This document shows, piece by piece, positions 1 through 8,658 of a stretch of DNA of 64,000 nucleotides. Below the pieces are notes generated by a model. That model saw only the letters and a list, made by a program, of their open reading frames with translations. It ran no database searches and was not told the origin of the DNA. A program made the translations under genes and the position numbers. Each line of letters opens with the position of its first letter. Position 1 is the stretch's first letter. Where the stretch lies: the NCBI RefSeq assembly GCF_014650815.1, contig NZ_BMVR01000007.1, positions 130,976 to 194,975 of the forward strand. The letters run 5' to 3'. The DNA is from Streptomyces flavofungini (lineage in GTDB: Bacteria > Actinomycetota > Actinomycetes > Streptomycetales > Streptomycetaceae).

Positions 1-10
1 CGGACTTGAG

Positions 11-76
11 GTGGGCTTCGGTGGGGAGTCGGTCGGGGGAGTCGTGGGCTTCGGTGGGGAGTCGGTCGGGGGAGTC
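11..76. repeat. Perfect 33-bp direct repeat, two copies
   Basis: The 33 bases at 11-43 are repeated exactly at 44-76, directly before the 30-bp repeat array. Both have a unit length divisible by three, so the reading frame leading into the downstream gene stays open. This looks like recent slippage or unequal crossover. Confidence 0.85.
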
Positions 77-90
77 GAGGTCGGGGTGGG

Positions 91-370
91 CTTCGGTCAA
101 CCCGCTGGCCAGGGTGGGGAGTTCGGTCGATCTGTGGGGGAGGGGGGTGGGTTCGGTCGGTCCGTGGGGCAGGGTGATGAGTTCGGTCGGTCCGTGGGGC
201 GGGGTGATGAGTTCGGCCGGTCCGTGGGGCGGGGTGATGAGTTCGGTCAGTCCGTGGGGCAAGGCGATGAGTTCGGTCAACCTGTGGGGCAAAGCGATGA
301 GTTCGGTCAACCTGTGTGGCAAAGCGATGAGTTCGGCCGGTCCATGGGGCAGGGGGGCGAGTTCGGTGAG
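91..370. repeat. 30-bp tandem minisatellite, about nine units
   Basis: Units start at 91, 121, 151, 181, 211, 241, 271, 301, 331 and 361, each beginning with (g/c)ttcggtc and exactly 30 bases apart. Units differ by a few substitutions and no indels. In the frame of the downstream gene each unit reads as a decapeptide of the type GRSVGQGDEF. Third-position GC in that frame is only about 70 percent, well below the neighbouring genes, so whether the array is translated is uncertain. Confidence 0.9.
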
Positions 371-955
371 GTGAGCGCCGCGCCGGTCCCGGGCGCGATG
401 GATGCGGCACCGCAGGAAGACGTACCCCCGTCGCTCTTCCACGTGCACCTCGCCTTCGGCGGCGGCGACGGCAGCGGCGGACGCGCCGAGAGCGATGTGG
501 GCGGCGGCGGTACCGGAGGCGGCTGTTGTCCCGACGGGCCCGGCGGTGCCGACGTGCTCGCGGTCGTCGCGGACGGCCGGATCACCATCGAGGAGCTGCG
601 TGCCCGGCCCCCGCTTCCGCTGGACGACCTCGCGGCGCTCGCCGCCCGCATCGAGGGCCCGCTCAACGACGCGTTTCGCGGCCTGGTCGACCGGCACGGG
701 GCCGCGGATTCGCTCTGCCGCGGCGGCGGTCCCGCCCAGGAGCCGCCCGGCGCCCGCCGGGGCCGCCCGTCCGCGCGACGCGGCAGCGCGGTGCGGAACG
801 TCGCGGCGGACGCGTACCGCGGGGCGCTCGACGACGGCGAGGACCCCGTGCTCGCCGTGATGCGCGCGACGGGGCACAGCCGCCGCAAGTCGCTGCGGCT
901 CATCGCGGGGGCGCGGGATGCCGGGCTCCTGATGCCGGGCCGCCACCGCCGCTAG
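371..955 (+). CDS. DUF6214-like hypothetical protein
   Basis: The C-terminal 150 residues look like the Streptomyces DUF6214 family: a segment DVLAVVADGRITIEELRARP, then LDDLAALAARIEGPL, and a conserved end around DPVLAVMRATGHSRRKSLRLI. No function is established for the family; the basic end with the Ser-Arg-Arg-Lys motif could be a small helical DNA-binding element, which is inference. The start is uncertain. I chose GTG at 371 because the conserved part lies downstream of it, but the frame is open through the upstream repeats to the window edge, so a longer protein with a decapeptide-repeat N-terminus is possible. ATG at 398 is a third option. Confidence 0.5.
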   Translation: MSAAPVPGAMDAAPQEDVPPSLFHVHLAFGGGDGSGGRAESDVGGGGTGGGCCPDGPGGADVLAVVADGRITIEELRARPPLPLDDLAALAARIEGPLNDAFRGLVDRHGAADSLCRGGGPAQEPPGARRGRPSARRGSAVRNVAADAYRGALDDGEDPVLAVMRATGHSRRKSLRLIAGARDAGLLMPGRHRR

Positions 956-961
956 GGGGCC

Positions 962-982
962 GCGGCCGGGGGAGTCGGCCGC
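962..982 (+). terminator. Candidate terminator after the DUF6214-like gene
   Basis: GCGGCCG at 962-968 pairs perfectly with CGGCCGC at 976-982 around a 7-base loop, seven bases after the stop codon. There is no U tract, as is usual in Streptomyces. Confidence 0.45.
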
Positions 983-1053
983 TGCGGGCCGCTGCTCCGC
1001 CCGCCCCCCCCCGCGGCAGCTGACCGACAGAGCGGCCGATCAGCCCTCGATCC

Positions 1054-1178
1054 TCAGCCGCCAGCCGCCAGCCGCCAGCCGCCAGCCGCCAGCCGCCAGC
1101 CGCCAGCCGCCAGCCGCCAGCCGCCAGCCGCCAGCCGCCAGCCGCCAGCCGTCAGCCGTCAGCCGTCAGCCGTCAGCC
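1054..1178. repeat. 7-bp microsatellite (CAGCCGC/CAGCCGT), about 17-18 copies
   Basis: The heptamer CAGCCGC is repeated head to tail without interruption; the last few copies switch to CAGCCGT. It fills most of the gap between the DUF6214-like gene and the convergent DUF305 gene. The unit is not a multiple of three and there is no gene across it. Confidence 0.9.
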
Positions 1179-1187
1179 CTCCACCTC

Positions 1188-1907
1188 TCAACCCATCCCG
1201 CGCATCCGATTGATCTCACTCGTCTGCTGCGCGATGACATCGTTGGCCATCTCCTCGACCAGGAGGTTGTTGCCCTGGGAGAGCGCGTCGGTGGCCATCG
1301 TCACCGCGCCGGTGTGGTGGGTGATCATCAGCTTCAGGAACAGCTCGTCGAAGGCCGCGCCCTTGGCCGCGCGCAACTGCTTGAGCTGGGCGGGGGTCGC
1401 CATGCCCGGCATGCCCGCGTGGTCCTCGTGCCCGCCGTGTCCCGGCTTGCGGGACTCCGTCCCGGACCTGCCCTTCTTGGCGTGTACCTTCAACCACCGC
1501 TCCATCGCGCCGATTTCGGGCTTCTGGGCGGCGGTGATGCGGTCCGCGAGCCGCTTCACCTTGGTGGACTCCGCCCGCTTCGGGACGAGTTCGGTCATCT
1601 CCAGGGCCTGGCTGTGGTGCGGGATCATCTTCTCGACGTACTCGAAGTCGGCCGAGTTCGGGCTGTCGTCGTCGGTTCTCTTCTTCGTGGCGTCCTCGGC
1701 GGACATCGTCGCCGCCGTCTCGCCCGGCTTGCCCGGGGCGATCACCGAAGGCCCGGACGATGAGGGGGATGTGGCCCCCTTGTCCGACCCTGATCCGGAT
1801 TCCGAGTCGCAGCCGCCGATGGCGAGGACGACGGCCGCGAGCAGCCCGGCCGTGGCGCAGGCGCGGACGGTGGACGTACGGGCGGCGGACGTACGGCGGT
1901 GGGGCAC
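1188..1907 (-). CDS. DUF305 family lipoprotein, putative metal-binding
   Basis: DUF305 proteins are small exported four-helix, ferritin-like proteins that often accompany metal or copper handling; biochemical roles are mostly unknown. Two halves carry the family's paired-histidine motifs, MIPHHSQALEM and MITHHTGAVTM. A His/Met-rich loop between them (around GHGGHEDHAGMPGM) suggests copper or another soft metal. An N-terminal hydrophobic stretch ending in the lipobox-like IGGC indicates lipoprotein export. I chose GTG at 1907 because AGGAGG lies five bases upstream; the longer reading frame from 1964 has no such site. The gene is divergent from the LVIVD gene. Confidence 0.85.
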   Translation of the reverse strand: MPHRRTSAARTSTVRACATAGLLAAVVLAIGGCDSESGSGSDKGATSPSSSGPSVIAPGKPGETAATMSAEDATKKRTDDDSPNSADFEYVEKMIPHHSQALEMTELVPKRAESTKVKRLADRITAAQKPEIGAMERWLKVHAKKGRSGTESRKPGHGGHEDHAGMPGMATPAQLKQLRAAKGAAFDELFLKLMITHHTGAVTMATDALSQGNNLLVEEMANDVIAQQTSEINRMRGMG

Positions 1908-2082
1908 GGCGACCTCCTGTGGCACGCGGGGTGGTTGGGTACGTCCTAGCACGCCGATGAGCATCAGTGATCAGAAATGTTCATTACGACTGCGTTGCCG
2001 TCTGTTGTTTTGTACATGAGGAGCACGATACTGCGGGTGTCCGTGAACCGTTCGCCCCCGAACGGGCACAAGGGAGGACGCA

Positions 2083-3594
2083 GTGACCCTGTTGAACGAA
2101 TCCAGAACGCGCCGCAGACGCCTGGGAGTTGTCGCGGCCGCTGCCGGGCTGCTGGCCGCGCTGCTGACCGCGGCGCCCGCCGGGGCGACCCCGGACCCGG
2201 GTGACACCCCCAAGGCCCCCAAGAAGGTGTCCAGGAGCGACGCCGCCGACACCAAGAAGGCGATATCCGACGGCAAGATTCCCGCGCCGGACGAGATCGT
2301 CCACTCCGACAACATCGAGCACCTGACGAACATCCCCAAGGACGCGCTGCCGGGCACGAACTCGGACCTCGCCTTCCAGGGCAAGTACGCCTTCGCGGGC
2401 AACTACGACGGCTTCCGCATCTTCGACATCAGCAACCCGAAGAAGCCGAAGACGGTCGCGCAGGTCCTGTGTCCCGGCTCGCAGAACGACGTGTCGGTCT
2501 CCGGCGACCTGCTGTTCCTGTCGACGGACTCCTCGCGCAGCGACAGCTCCTGCTCCAGCACCACGCAGCCCGCCACGGAGAAGTCCTCGTGGGAGGGCAT
2601 GAAGGTCTTCGACATCAGCGACAAGAAGAACCCGCGGTACGTCGCCGCCGTCGAGACCGCCTGCGGCTCGCACACCCACACGCTGGTCCCCGAGCGCCGC
2701 AACGTCTACGTGTACGTCTCCTCGTACGCGCCGAGCGCCGCGTTCCCCGACTGCCAGCCGCCGCACGACGGCATCTCCGTCATCAAGGTGCCGCGCAAGG
2801 CCCCGCACAAGGCCGCGGTCGTCGGCTTCCCCGTGCTGTTCCCGGGCGAGGGCCCGGACGGCGGCGGCAACCCGGGCGGGCCCACCAACCCGGGCGTCTC
2901 CAAGACCACCGGCTGCCACGACATCACGGTCCTGCCCTCCAAGGACCTGGCGGCGGGCGCCTGCATGGGTGACGGCATCCTGTTCTCCATCAAGGACCCC
3001 GAACGCCCGAAGGTCATCGACCGCGTCCAGGACAATGTGAACTTCGCGTTCTGGCACTCGGCGACCTTCAACCAGCGGGCCGACAAGGTCGTGTTCACCG
3101 ACGAGCTGGGCGGTGGCGGCGGCGCCACCTGCAACGCCGAGATCGGTCCGAACCGCGGCGCCGACGGCATCTACGAGATCAAGGGCTGGGGAGACAAGCG
3201 CAAGCTCGTCTTCAAGAGCTACTTCAAGATCCCGCGCCACCAGGCCGACACCGAGAACTGCGTGGCCCACAACGGCTCGCTGATCCCCGTCAAGGGCAAG
3301 GACCTCATGGTCCAGGCCTGGTACCAGGGCGGTGTCTCCGTGTGGGAGTTCACCGATTCGGCCAAGCCCAAGGAGATCGCGTACTTCGAGCGCGGTCCGA
3401 TCTCCGCCGATCAACTCGTCGGCGGCGGCTCCTGGTCGGCGTACTACTACAACGGCCACATCTACTCGAACGACATGGTCAAGGGCTTCGACGTGCTGAA
3501 GCTCAACGACAAGCGCACCAAGCCCGCCGAGCGGGTCCGGATGCACGAACTGAACGTGCAGACGCAGCCGGAGTACTTCGGCTGGGACGACTGA
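2083..3594 (+). CDS. Exported LVIVD repeat-containing protein
   Basis: This 503-residue protein begins with a Tat/Sec-like signal (RRRRLGVV then an Ala/Leu-rich core ending near PAGA). The body contains LVIVD-type beta-propeller repeats: GFRIFDISNPKKPKTVAQV, GMKVFDISDKKNPRYVAAV and VSVWEFTDSAKPKEIAYF. Such repeats form an extracytoplasmic propeller of unknown ligand. GTG at 2083 has GGAGG about seven bases upstream. A strong hairpin follows the stop, so the gene appears to be monocistronic. Confidence 0.85.
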   Translation: MTLLNESRTRRRRLGVVAAAAGLLAALLTAAPAGATPDPGDTPKAPKKVSRSDAADTKKAISDGKIPAPDEIVHSDNIEHLTNIPKDALPGTNSDLAFQGKYAFAGNYDGFRIFDISNPKKPKTVAQVLCPGSQNDVSVSGDLLFLSTDSSRSDSSCSSTTQPATEKSSWEGMKVFDISDKKNPRYVAAVETACGSHTHTLVPERRNVYVYVSSYAPSAAFPDCQPPHDGISVIKVPRKAPHKAAVVGFPVLFPGEGPDGGGNPGGPTNPGVSKTTGCHDITVLPSKDLAAGACMGDGILFSIKDPERPKVIDRVQDNVNFAFWHSATFNQRADKVVFTDELGGGGGATCNAEIGPNRGADGIYEIKGWGDKRKLVFKSYFKIPRHQADTENCVAHNGSLIPVKGKDLMVQAWYQGGVSVWEFTDSAKPKEIAYFERGPISADQLVGGGSWSAYYYNGHIYSNDMVKGFDVLKLNDKRTKPAERVRMHELNVQTQPEYFGWDD

Positions 3595-3599
3595 CACCC

Positions 3600-3646
3600 G
3601 GAACCCGTCCCGGCACCTTTGATCCGGAGGTGCCGGGACGGGTTCC
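3600..3646. terminator. Strong bidirectional terminator
   Basis: A perfect 19-bp stem (3600-3618 with 3628-3646) around a 9-base loop lies between the convergent LVIVD and DUF418-like genes. It begins six bases after the LVIVD stop. Confidence 0.9.
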
Positions 3647-3684
3647 CTGCTGTCACCGATGCCGTACGGGGGGCGCGAGGCCCG

Positions 3685-4899
3685 TCAGGGAACGCGTTCC
3701 GCGACCTTGGTCGCCCGCTGGAGCAGCGCCTCCAGCGGGCCGCGCCGGAAGAACCGCGCCCACAGCGCCGCGAACACGGTGACGCCCGCGACGAAGCCGA
3801 GGAGCACCAGCGTCGACTGCGGCAGTTCGTCCTCGCCGAGGAGGCGGATGGCGACGATGTGCAGGACGTACGCGGTCAGCGACATGCTGCCGACCGCGAT
3901 CACCGGACCTGCCAGGCGTCGGAAACGCGGCAGCGCGTCGACGGCGAGCAGACAGGCGGCGAGCACGGCGACGGCCACACCGGTGTTCGCCACGATCGAC
4001 AAGGTCGTCTCGCTGTGCGGCGCGGCGACGAACAGCCAGCCCCAGGTGTCCTCCTCGGGCCAGCCCGCGACGTCCGACCACCAGGCCGTGCCCGTCCCCC
4101 CGGCCTGGAAGCCCGCGTCGCGCAGGGCGTGCGCGGCGCCGGGCAGGTGGTGCAGCGCGAACCAGGACCCGCCGTAGCCGAGCACGGCCAGGCCCACGCC
4201 GGTGGCGGCGAGGCGGATCCGGACCGCGGTGTCCGCCAGGTCGAGCCGCGCCACGGCCATGCCCGCGATGACGAACGGCAGCCAGGACAGCGCCGGGTAG
4301 GAGCCGGTGAAGAGCAGCGAGACCAGGCCGTCCGCGGTGCGCGGCCAGGCCAGGGGGCCTGTGGCGCCGCCGCCGAGGGCACCGTCGTCGTAGACCGCTC
4401 GCACGATGAAGTACAGGAGTTGGGGGAGCACGAGCGCCGCCACCACGGCGATCTCGGCGAGCGTCCGTGCCGAGAGCCGGTACAGCGGCAGGACGAGCAG
4501 GAAGTACAGGCCGTAGAAGGCGAGGATCACCTCGACCGGCGTGCCGGTCATGGTGAGCGCGGTGCCGAGGGCGAGGAGCACGACGGCGCGGAGCGCGACC
4601 TTCGCCACGGCCTGGCGGCCCGCGCGGCCGGTCTTCGGCGCCCGGCGCCCCGTCATCAGGACGACGGAGAAGCCCGCGAGGAACGCGAAGAGCGCGGACG
4701 ACCGGCCGTGCGCCAGTTCCATCACGAACCCCCGCACGCCGCCCGCCGTCGCGGGGTCGGGCCCCACATGGGCCGCGTACATGCCGAAGACAGCGAGGCC
4801 ACGGGCGAGGTCGACGCCTATGAGACGGCCGGTCGACCGCGCGTCGGCCACCGGCGGCGCGGGCAGGGCCACGGCCGGTGCCACTGCGTTCTGTGTCAT
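3685..4899 (-). CDS. DUF418 / heparan-alpha-glucosaminide acetyltransferase-like membrane protein
   Basis: A 404-residue polytopic membrane protein. The N-terminal RLIGVDLARGLAVFGMYAAH matches the entry motif of the DUF418/HGSNAT-like acyltransferase superfamily, in which DxxRG precedes the first membrane helix. About ten hydrophobic segments follow, ending in a basic C-terminus. Members are thought to transfer acyl groups across the membrane, but the substrate here cannot be read. ATG at 4899 is chosen because the conserved motif starts 25 residues later; the frame runs far upstream without a better start. It stands alone and is divergent from the regulator at 5146. Confidence 0.75.
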   Translation of the reverse strand: MTQNAVAPAVALPAPPVADARSTGRLIGVDLARGLAVFGMYAAHVGPDPATAGGVRGFVMELAHGRSSALFAFLAGFSVVLMTGRRAPKTGRAGRQAVAKVALRAVVLLALGTALTMTGTPVEVILAFYGLYFLLVLPLYRLSARTLAEIAVVAALVLPQLLYFIVRAVYDDGALGGGATGPLAWPRTADGLVSLLFTGSYPALSWLPFVIAGMAVARLDLADTAVRIRLAATGVGLAVLGYGGSWFALHHLPGAAHALRDAGFQAGGTGTAWWSDVAGWPEEDTWGWLFVAAPHSETTLSIVANTGVAVAVLAACLLAVDALPRFRRLAGPVIAVGSMSLTAYVLHIVAIRLLGEDELPQSTLVLLGFVAGVTVFAALWARFFRRGPLEALLQRATKVAERVP

Positions 4900-5145
4900 G
4901 CCCGCAAGCCTTGGCGGCGGGCGTCGCGCGCAGTATCCGGCAGTCGTCCGGCACCGCTCCGCCGCCTGGCCCGCCGCTCCCCCCGAACGGCTGGAACCCC
5001 CACGCCGGGTGGCTGCCGTACGGGGCCGCCCCCGTGCGCCGCCGACGCCGCCGCCTAGAGTCGTCCGGGGACGATCACGAGGGCGGTCCCCTCGCGGACG
5101 GCCGGTCGGCCGCCCCGCGGGACGACGACGGCGAGGCGGGACAGC

Positions 5146-5820
5146 GTGATCCGGGTAGTGGTGGTGGACGACGAGGCCCTGGTGCGGTCCGGGTTCGAGC
5201 TCATCCTCAACGCGGCCGACGACCTGCGTGTCGTCGCGACCGCCGCCGGGGGCAACGCCGTGGACACCGTGCGCCGCGAGCGCCCCGACGTCGTGCTCCT
5301 CGACATCCGCATGCCGGAGGTCGACGGCCTCACCGTCCTGCGGGAGCTGCGGGCGCTGCCCGAGGCACCCGTGGTGGCGATGCTGACCACCTTCGACACC
5401 GACGAGTACATCGTGACCGCGCTGCGCTCCGGGGCGGCCGGGTTCCTGCTCAAGGACACCGAGCCCGACCAGCTCGCCCAGCTGGTGCGCACCCTCGCCG
5501 CGGGCGGCGTCGTGATGTCGCCCAAGGCCTCGCGCTCCATGATGCGCGCCCATCCGGGGCCCGGCGGCGGCGCGTCCGGCGCCGACCGGTCCCGCGTGGA
5601 GCGCCTCACGGGCCGCGAGCGGGCCGTCCTCGTCCTCATCGCCGAGGGCCTCACCAACGCCGACATCGGCACCCGCCTCCACCTCAGCGCGGGCACCGTC
5701 AAGGACCATGTGAGCGCCATCCTCACCAAGCTCCGCGTCACCAGCCGCGTCCAGGCGGCCCTGCTCGCCGAGCGCGCGGGACTCCTGGACGCGGAGGGCC
5801 GGGCGGCGGACCCGCGGTGA
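5146..5820 (+). CDS. Response regulator, NarL/LuxR type
   Basis: A 224-residue two-component regulator. The receiver domain (residues 1-120) has the acidic pair DDE near the N-terminus, phosphoacceptor Asp53 in VVLLDIRMPEVDG, a Thr in MLTTFD and a Lys in FLLKDTEP. A LuxR-type helix-turn-helix (about 155-215) contains LTGRERAVLVLIAEGLTNAD and LSAGTVKDHVSAILTKL. The start is GTG at 5146. The gene overlaps the downstream kinase by a GTGA, so the two form a translationally coupled pair. Regulator before kinase is less common than the reverse order. The stimulus is unknown. Confidence 0.9.
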   Translation: MIRVVVVDDEALVRSGFELILNAADDLRVVATAAGGNAVDTVRRERPDVVLLDIRMPEVDGLTVLRELRALPEAPVVAMLTTFDTDEYIVTALRSGAAGFLLKDTEPDQLAQLVRTLAAGGVVMSPKASRSMMRAHPGPGGGASGADRSRVERLTGRERAVLVLIAEGLTNADIGTRLHLSAGTVKDHVSAILTKLRVTSRVQAALLAERAGLLDAEGRAADPR

Positions 5821-7106
5821 GCGGGCGGGCGGACGACGAGGGGGCGTCGCGGCCGACGGCGGAGCCCGGGGCGGCGGCGGACGACGAGGAGGCGCCGCGC
5901 TCCACGGCGGACCGCCGGGCGTCGATCCCCGCGGCGGGCCGCCGGGCGTCACCGCCGTCGGCCGACCGGCCGGGAACGCTCGCGGCACTCAAGGCCACGT
6001 GGCCGCGCCGTCTCCCGCCCTCCCTCATCGACCTGGTCATCGTCGCCGGCGCGGTGATCGACATGGGGTTCACCACCGACTTCTACGACGAGACCCCGGA
6101 GGCCCTGACCGCGGCGGCGGTGGCCTGCGCCGCGCTGGTCCTGCGGCGCCGGTTCCCGCTCGCCGTCGTCCTGCTGACGCTGCCGTCCAGTCTGATGGTC
6201 GAGCTGACGGTGCCGCCGTTCGCCGCCCTGTTCACGCTGGCCGACCGGACGCGGGACCGCAGGCTCCTCGCGGCGTGTGCGACCCTGTCGGCCGCCGCGT
6301 CCGCCTTCCCCTGGCCGCCGGATTCGCTCACGTCCGACGACCAGACCGGAACCCTGATCTACTTCGTCTACACACTGACGACCGCGGCCGCCCCCGTGCT
6401 GCTCGGCCAGCTCACCCAGGCGCGCCGGGACCTCTCGCGGCGCCTGGCCGAGATCGACCAGGTGCGCGAGCACGAGCGGGCGCTGCACGCGCAGGCCGTG
6501 CTCGCCCGGGAGCGCGCGCAGCTGGCCCGCGAGATGCACGACGTCGTCTCGCACCAGGTGTCGCTGATCGCGGTGCGGGCGGGCGCCTGGCAGGTCGCCG
6601 CCAAGGACACCGACTCAAGGGAGGCGGCCCGCACGATCCGCTCCCTGAGCGTCAACACCCTCGACGAGCTGCGGCACATGGTCACGCTGCTGCGCGCGTC
6701 CGACGGCCGCGCCACCGAGCTCACGCCGCAGCCCACCCTCGCCGACCTCCGGGCCCTGGTCACCTCCAGCGGCATCGAGGCGGAGCTGACCGGCGCGCTC
6801 CCGCCGGACATCGCGACGCCCGCGCAGCGCACCCTGTACCGCACCGTGCAGGAGGCGCTCACCAACGTGCGCAAGCACGCGCCGGGCGCCCGCGCCCGCG
6901 TCCACCTGTGGGACGACGGCACGGAGTTCGGCGTCACGGTCACCAACGGCCCGCCCGCGCGCCCCTCCCTGCCCCTGCCCGGCTCCCAGCAGGGCCTCAT
7001 CGGCCTGCGTGAGCGGGCGGACCTGCTGCACGGCACGTTCCACGCGGGCCCCACCCCGGACGGCGGCTACCGGGTCAGGCTCGGCGTCCCGAACACGGAC
7101 GGCTGA
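5817..7106 (+). CDS. Sensor histidine kinase, HisKA_3 type
   Basis: A 429-residue kinase coupled to the preceding regulator: GTG at 5817 overlaps its stop as GTGA. A low-complexity charged N-terminus (about 60 residues) precedes four to five membrane helices (roughly 70-200). The dimerisation segment holds phosphoacceptor His241 in LAREMHDVVSHQVSLI. The ATPase domain shows the N-box TNVRKHA and the G-box GLIGLRERADLLHG. No extracellular sensor domain is visible, so the signal is probably perceived in or at the membrane. Confidence 0.9.
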   Translation: MSGRADDEGASRPTAEPGAAADDEEAPRSTADRRASIPAAGRRASPPSADRPGTLAALKATWPRRLPPSLIDLVIVAGAVIDMGFTTDFYDETPEALTAAAVACAALVLRRRFPLAVVLLTLPSSLMVELTVPPFAALFTLADRTRDRRLLAACATLSAAASAFPWPPDSLTSDDQTGTLIYFVYTLTTAAAPVLLGQLTQARRDLSRRLAEIDQVREHERALHAQAVLARERAQLAREMHDVVSHQVSLIAVRAGAWQVAAKDTDSREAARTIRSLSVNTLDELRHMVTLLRASDGRATELTPQPTLADLRALVTSSGIEAELTGALPPDIATPAQRTLYRTVQEALTNVRKHAPGARARVHLWDDGTEFGVTVTNGPPARPSLPLPGSQQGLIGLRERADLLHGTFHAGPTPDGGYRVRLGVPNTDG

Positions 7107-7205
7107 GCCCGCCACGCCCGCACCCGTCGCCCGCTGAGACCGGGCCGACGGGCAGCCACCGCCATCGCGTACCCCGGTCGAGGCAGCTGGCGGCAGGGGG
7201 ACGGG

Positions 7206-8498
7206 TCATCGGTCGCCGCCCGGCCGGAGCGTGCTGAACCAGCGCACCACCTCCGCCGTGGCCCGCACGTTCGAGCCGAGGTGCCGTGACTTCTGGTGGT
7301 CGACGGCGCCGAGGTCGACGACCGGCACCCGCATTCCGCTCTCTTGAAAGGCCGCGGCGCAGTTGGCCGTGTTCCGGACGGTCGCCTGCTCATCGCCTCG
7401 CGCCATGTAGAGCCGGGTCGGGGCCGCGGGTTTCCAGTCCTTGCACACGCTGTCGGTCGCCCGCAGCCCGGCCGCGAGGCCGCCCTTCGGGTGGGCCAGC
7501 AGGTCACGCCCGTACGGCGTCAGCAGTTCGGCCGGCGTGCGGGGCAGCGCGCTGATCATCTGCGGACCGGTGTGCATACCGTCGAACAGCTCCGCCACGG
7601 CGGGGTCGCGGAACACCTCGCCCGGGTTCTCGTACACGTCGTGGACGCGGTCGAAGGCGACCAGGGTGTACGCGGCATACACCACGCTCCACCTCGGCTC
7701 CAGCTCACCGTCACCCGCGAGCAGCGCCGGGATCTCCGCGCCCCCGAAGTCGTAGGCCCCGCTGATGGGGGCGAGGGCGCCGAGCCTGAAGTGCCGGTCC
7801 TCGCCTGCCTGGAGGGCCCTGCCGAGCCCGAGCGCGGCCGACGCGCCCTGCGAGAAGCCGGTGACGAGGACGTCGCGGTCCAGGGTGCGATCGGTGCGCG
7901 GGGCGAACCGGCGGGCGGCGCGGAGCAGATCCAGGGAGGCCGTGGTCTCGGACGGCACATCCATCCACGGGTGCTTGCCCGGGCCCGTGCCCATGCCGAG
8001 GTAGTCGGGTGCGACGGTGGCGAAGCCCGCGGCGGCGTACGTGATGGCGGGGCCGGTCAGGAACACCTTGCGCTGCATGGAGGGCGCGTCGACGCGGTGG
8101 ACGCCGGTGCCGTGGGCGAACGAGACGGTGCGCAGACGTCCTTGGACCCCACGCGGGACGGTGAACAGCCCACTGGCGGTGGTGGGTCGGCCCTTCGTGT
8201 CGACGGTGCGGTAGACGAGGCGGTACGCGTCCACGCCATGGCGGGCGGCGCCGGGGTCGTACCCGGAGGCGGTGAGCTCGGCTGCGGAGTCCTTGGGCGA
8301 CGTGAGGGTGTAGAGCAACTCGGCGGAGAGCAGGGTGCCGCGCTGGCGGGCGTGGGGTGCGGGTGCGGCGGACGTCGGTGCTGCGGGTCCGGCGTCGGCG
8401 ACGCCCGCCCCGGCGAGGATCGCGACGGCGATGGCGGCGGCGGTGGTGACTTGGCGGCGACCGTGGCGGTGGCGATGCGGGGTCCGAGCGACTGGCAT
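7206..8498 (-). CDS. Exported alpha/beta-hydrolase, secretory-lipase-like
   Basis: A 430-residue secreted hydrolase with a long basic signal peptide (HRHRHGRRQ then an Ala/Val core). The fold resembles the fungal and actinobacterial secretory lipase family. The nucleophile elbow is GFSQGA in DVLVTGFSQGASAAL. An oxyanion-region motif SFAHGTG and a late DHQKSRH supplying the probable catalytic His are present, with Asp candidates in LYMARGDEQ. The ATG has GGGAG upstream. The stop-proximal side faces the kinase convergently with only 100 bases between. The substrate, lipid or short ester, is not readable. Confidence 0.8.
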   Translation of the reverse strand: MPVARTPHRHRHGRRQVTTAAAIAVAILAGAGVADAGPAAPTSAAPAPHARQRGTLLSAELLYTLTSPKDSAAELTASGYDPGAARHGVDAYRLVYRTVDTKGRPTTASGLFTVPRGVQGRLRTVSFAHGTGVHRVDAPSMQRKVFLTGPAITYAAAGFATVAPDYLGMGTGPGKHPWMDVPSETTASLDLLRAARRFAPRTDRTLDRDVLVTGFSQGASAALGLGRALQAGEDRHFRLGALAPISGAYDFGGAEIPALLAGDGELEPRWSVVYAAYTLVAFDRVHDVYENPGEVFRDPAVAELFDGMHTGPQMISALPRTPAELLTPYGRDLLAHPKGGLAAGLRATDSVCKDWKPAAPTRLYMARGDEQATVRNTANCAAAFQESGMRVPVVDLGAVDHQKSRHLGSNVRATAEVVRWFSTLRPGGDR

Positions 8499-8580
8499 GG
8501 TGCGATCTCCCTGACGTCCTGCTGATCCGGAACGAGTTCAGCCTCGGTCGGGAGGGGGCCTTGACGCACTGGTGCACGCC

Positions 8581-8616
8581 CCCGGGCTTGGGGGAGTGGT
8601 AGGCCCCAAGCCCGGG
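8581..8616 (-). terminator. Terminator after the PQQ-dehydrogenase gene
   Basis: CCCGGGCTTGGGG (8581-8593) pairs perfectly with 8604-8616 around a 10-base loop. It sits between the lipase start and the end of the upstream minus-strand gene. Confidence 0.8.
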
Positions 8617-8658
8617 TCGCGGTGGTTCACGCCTCGCGCTCGGTCACGCGCCGCTGCT

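Noticed and set aside
91..370. CRISPR array
   Set aside because: The 30-bp units are contiguous and almost identical with no spacers, so this is a tandem repeat.
1210..2019. Long plus-strand frame opposite the DUF305 gene
   Set aside because: It is the antisense of a clear DUF305 gene; long shadow frames are expected at this GC content.
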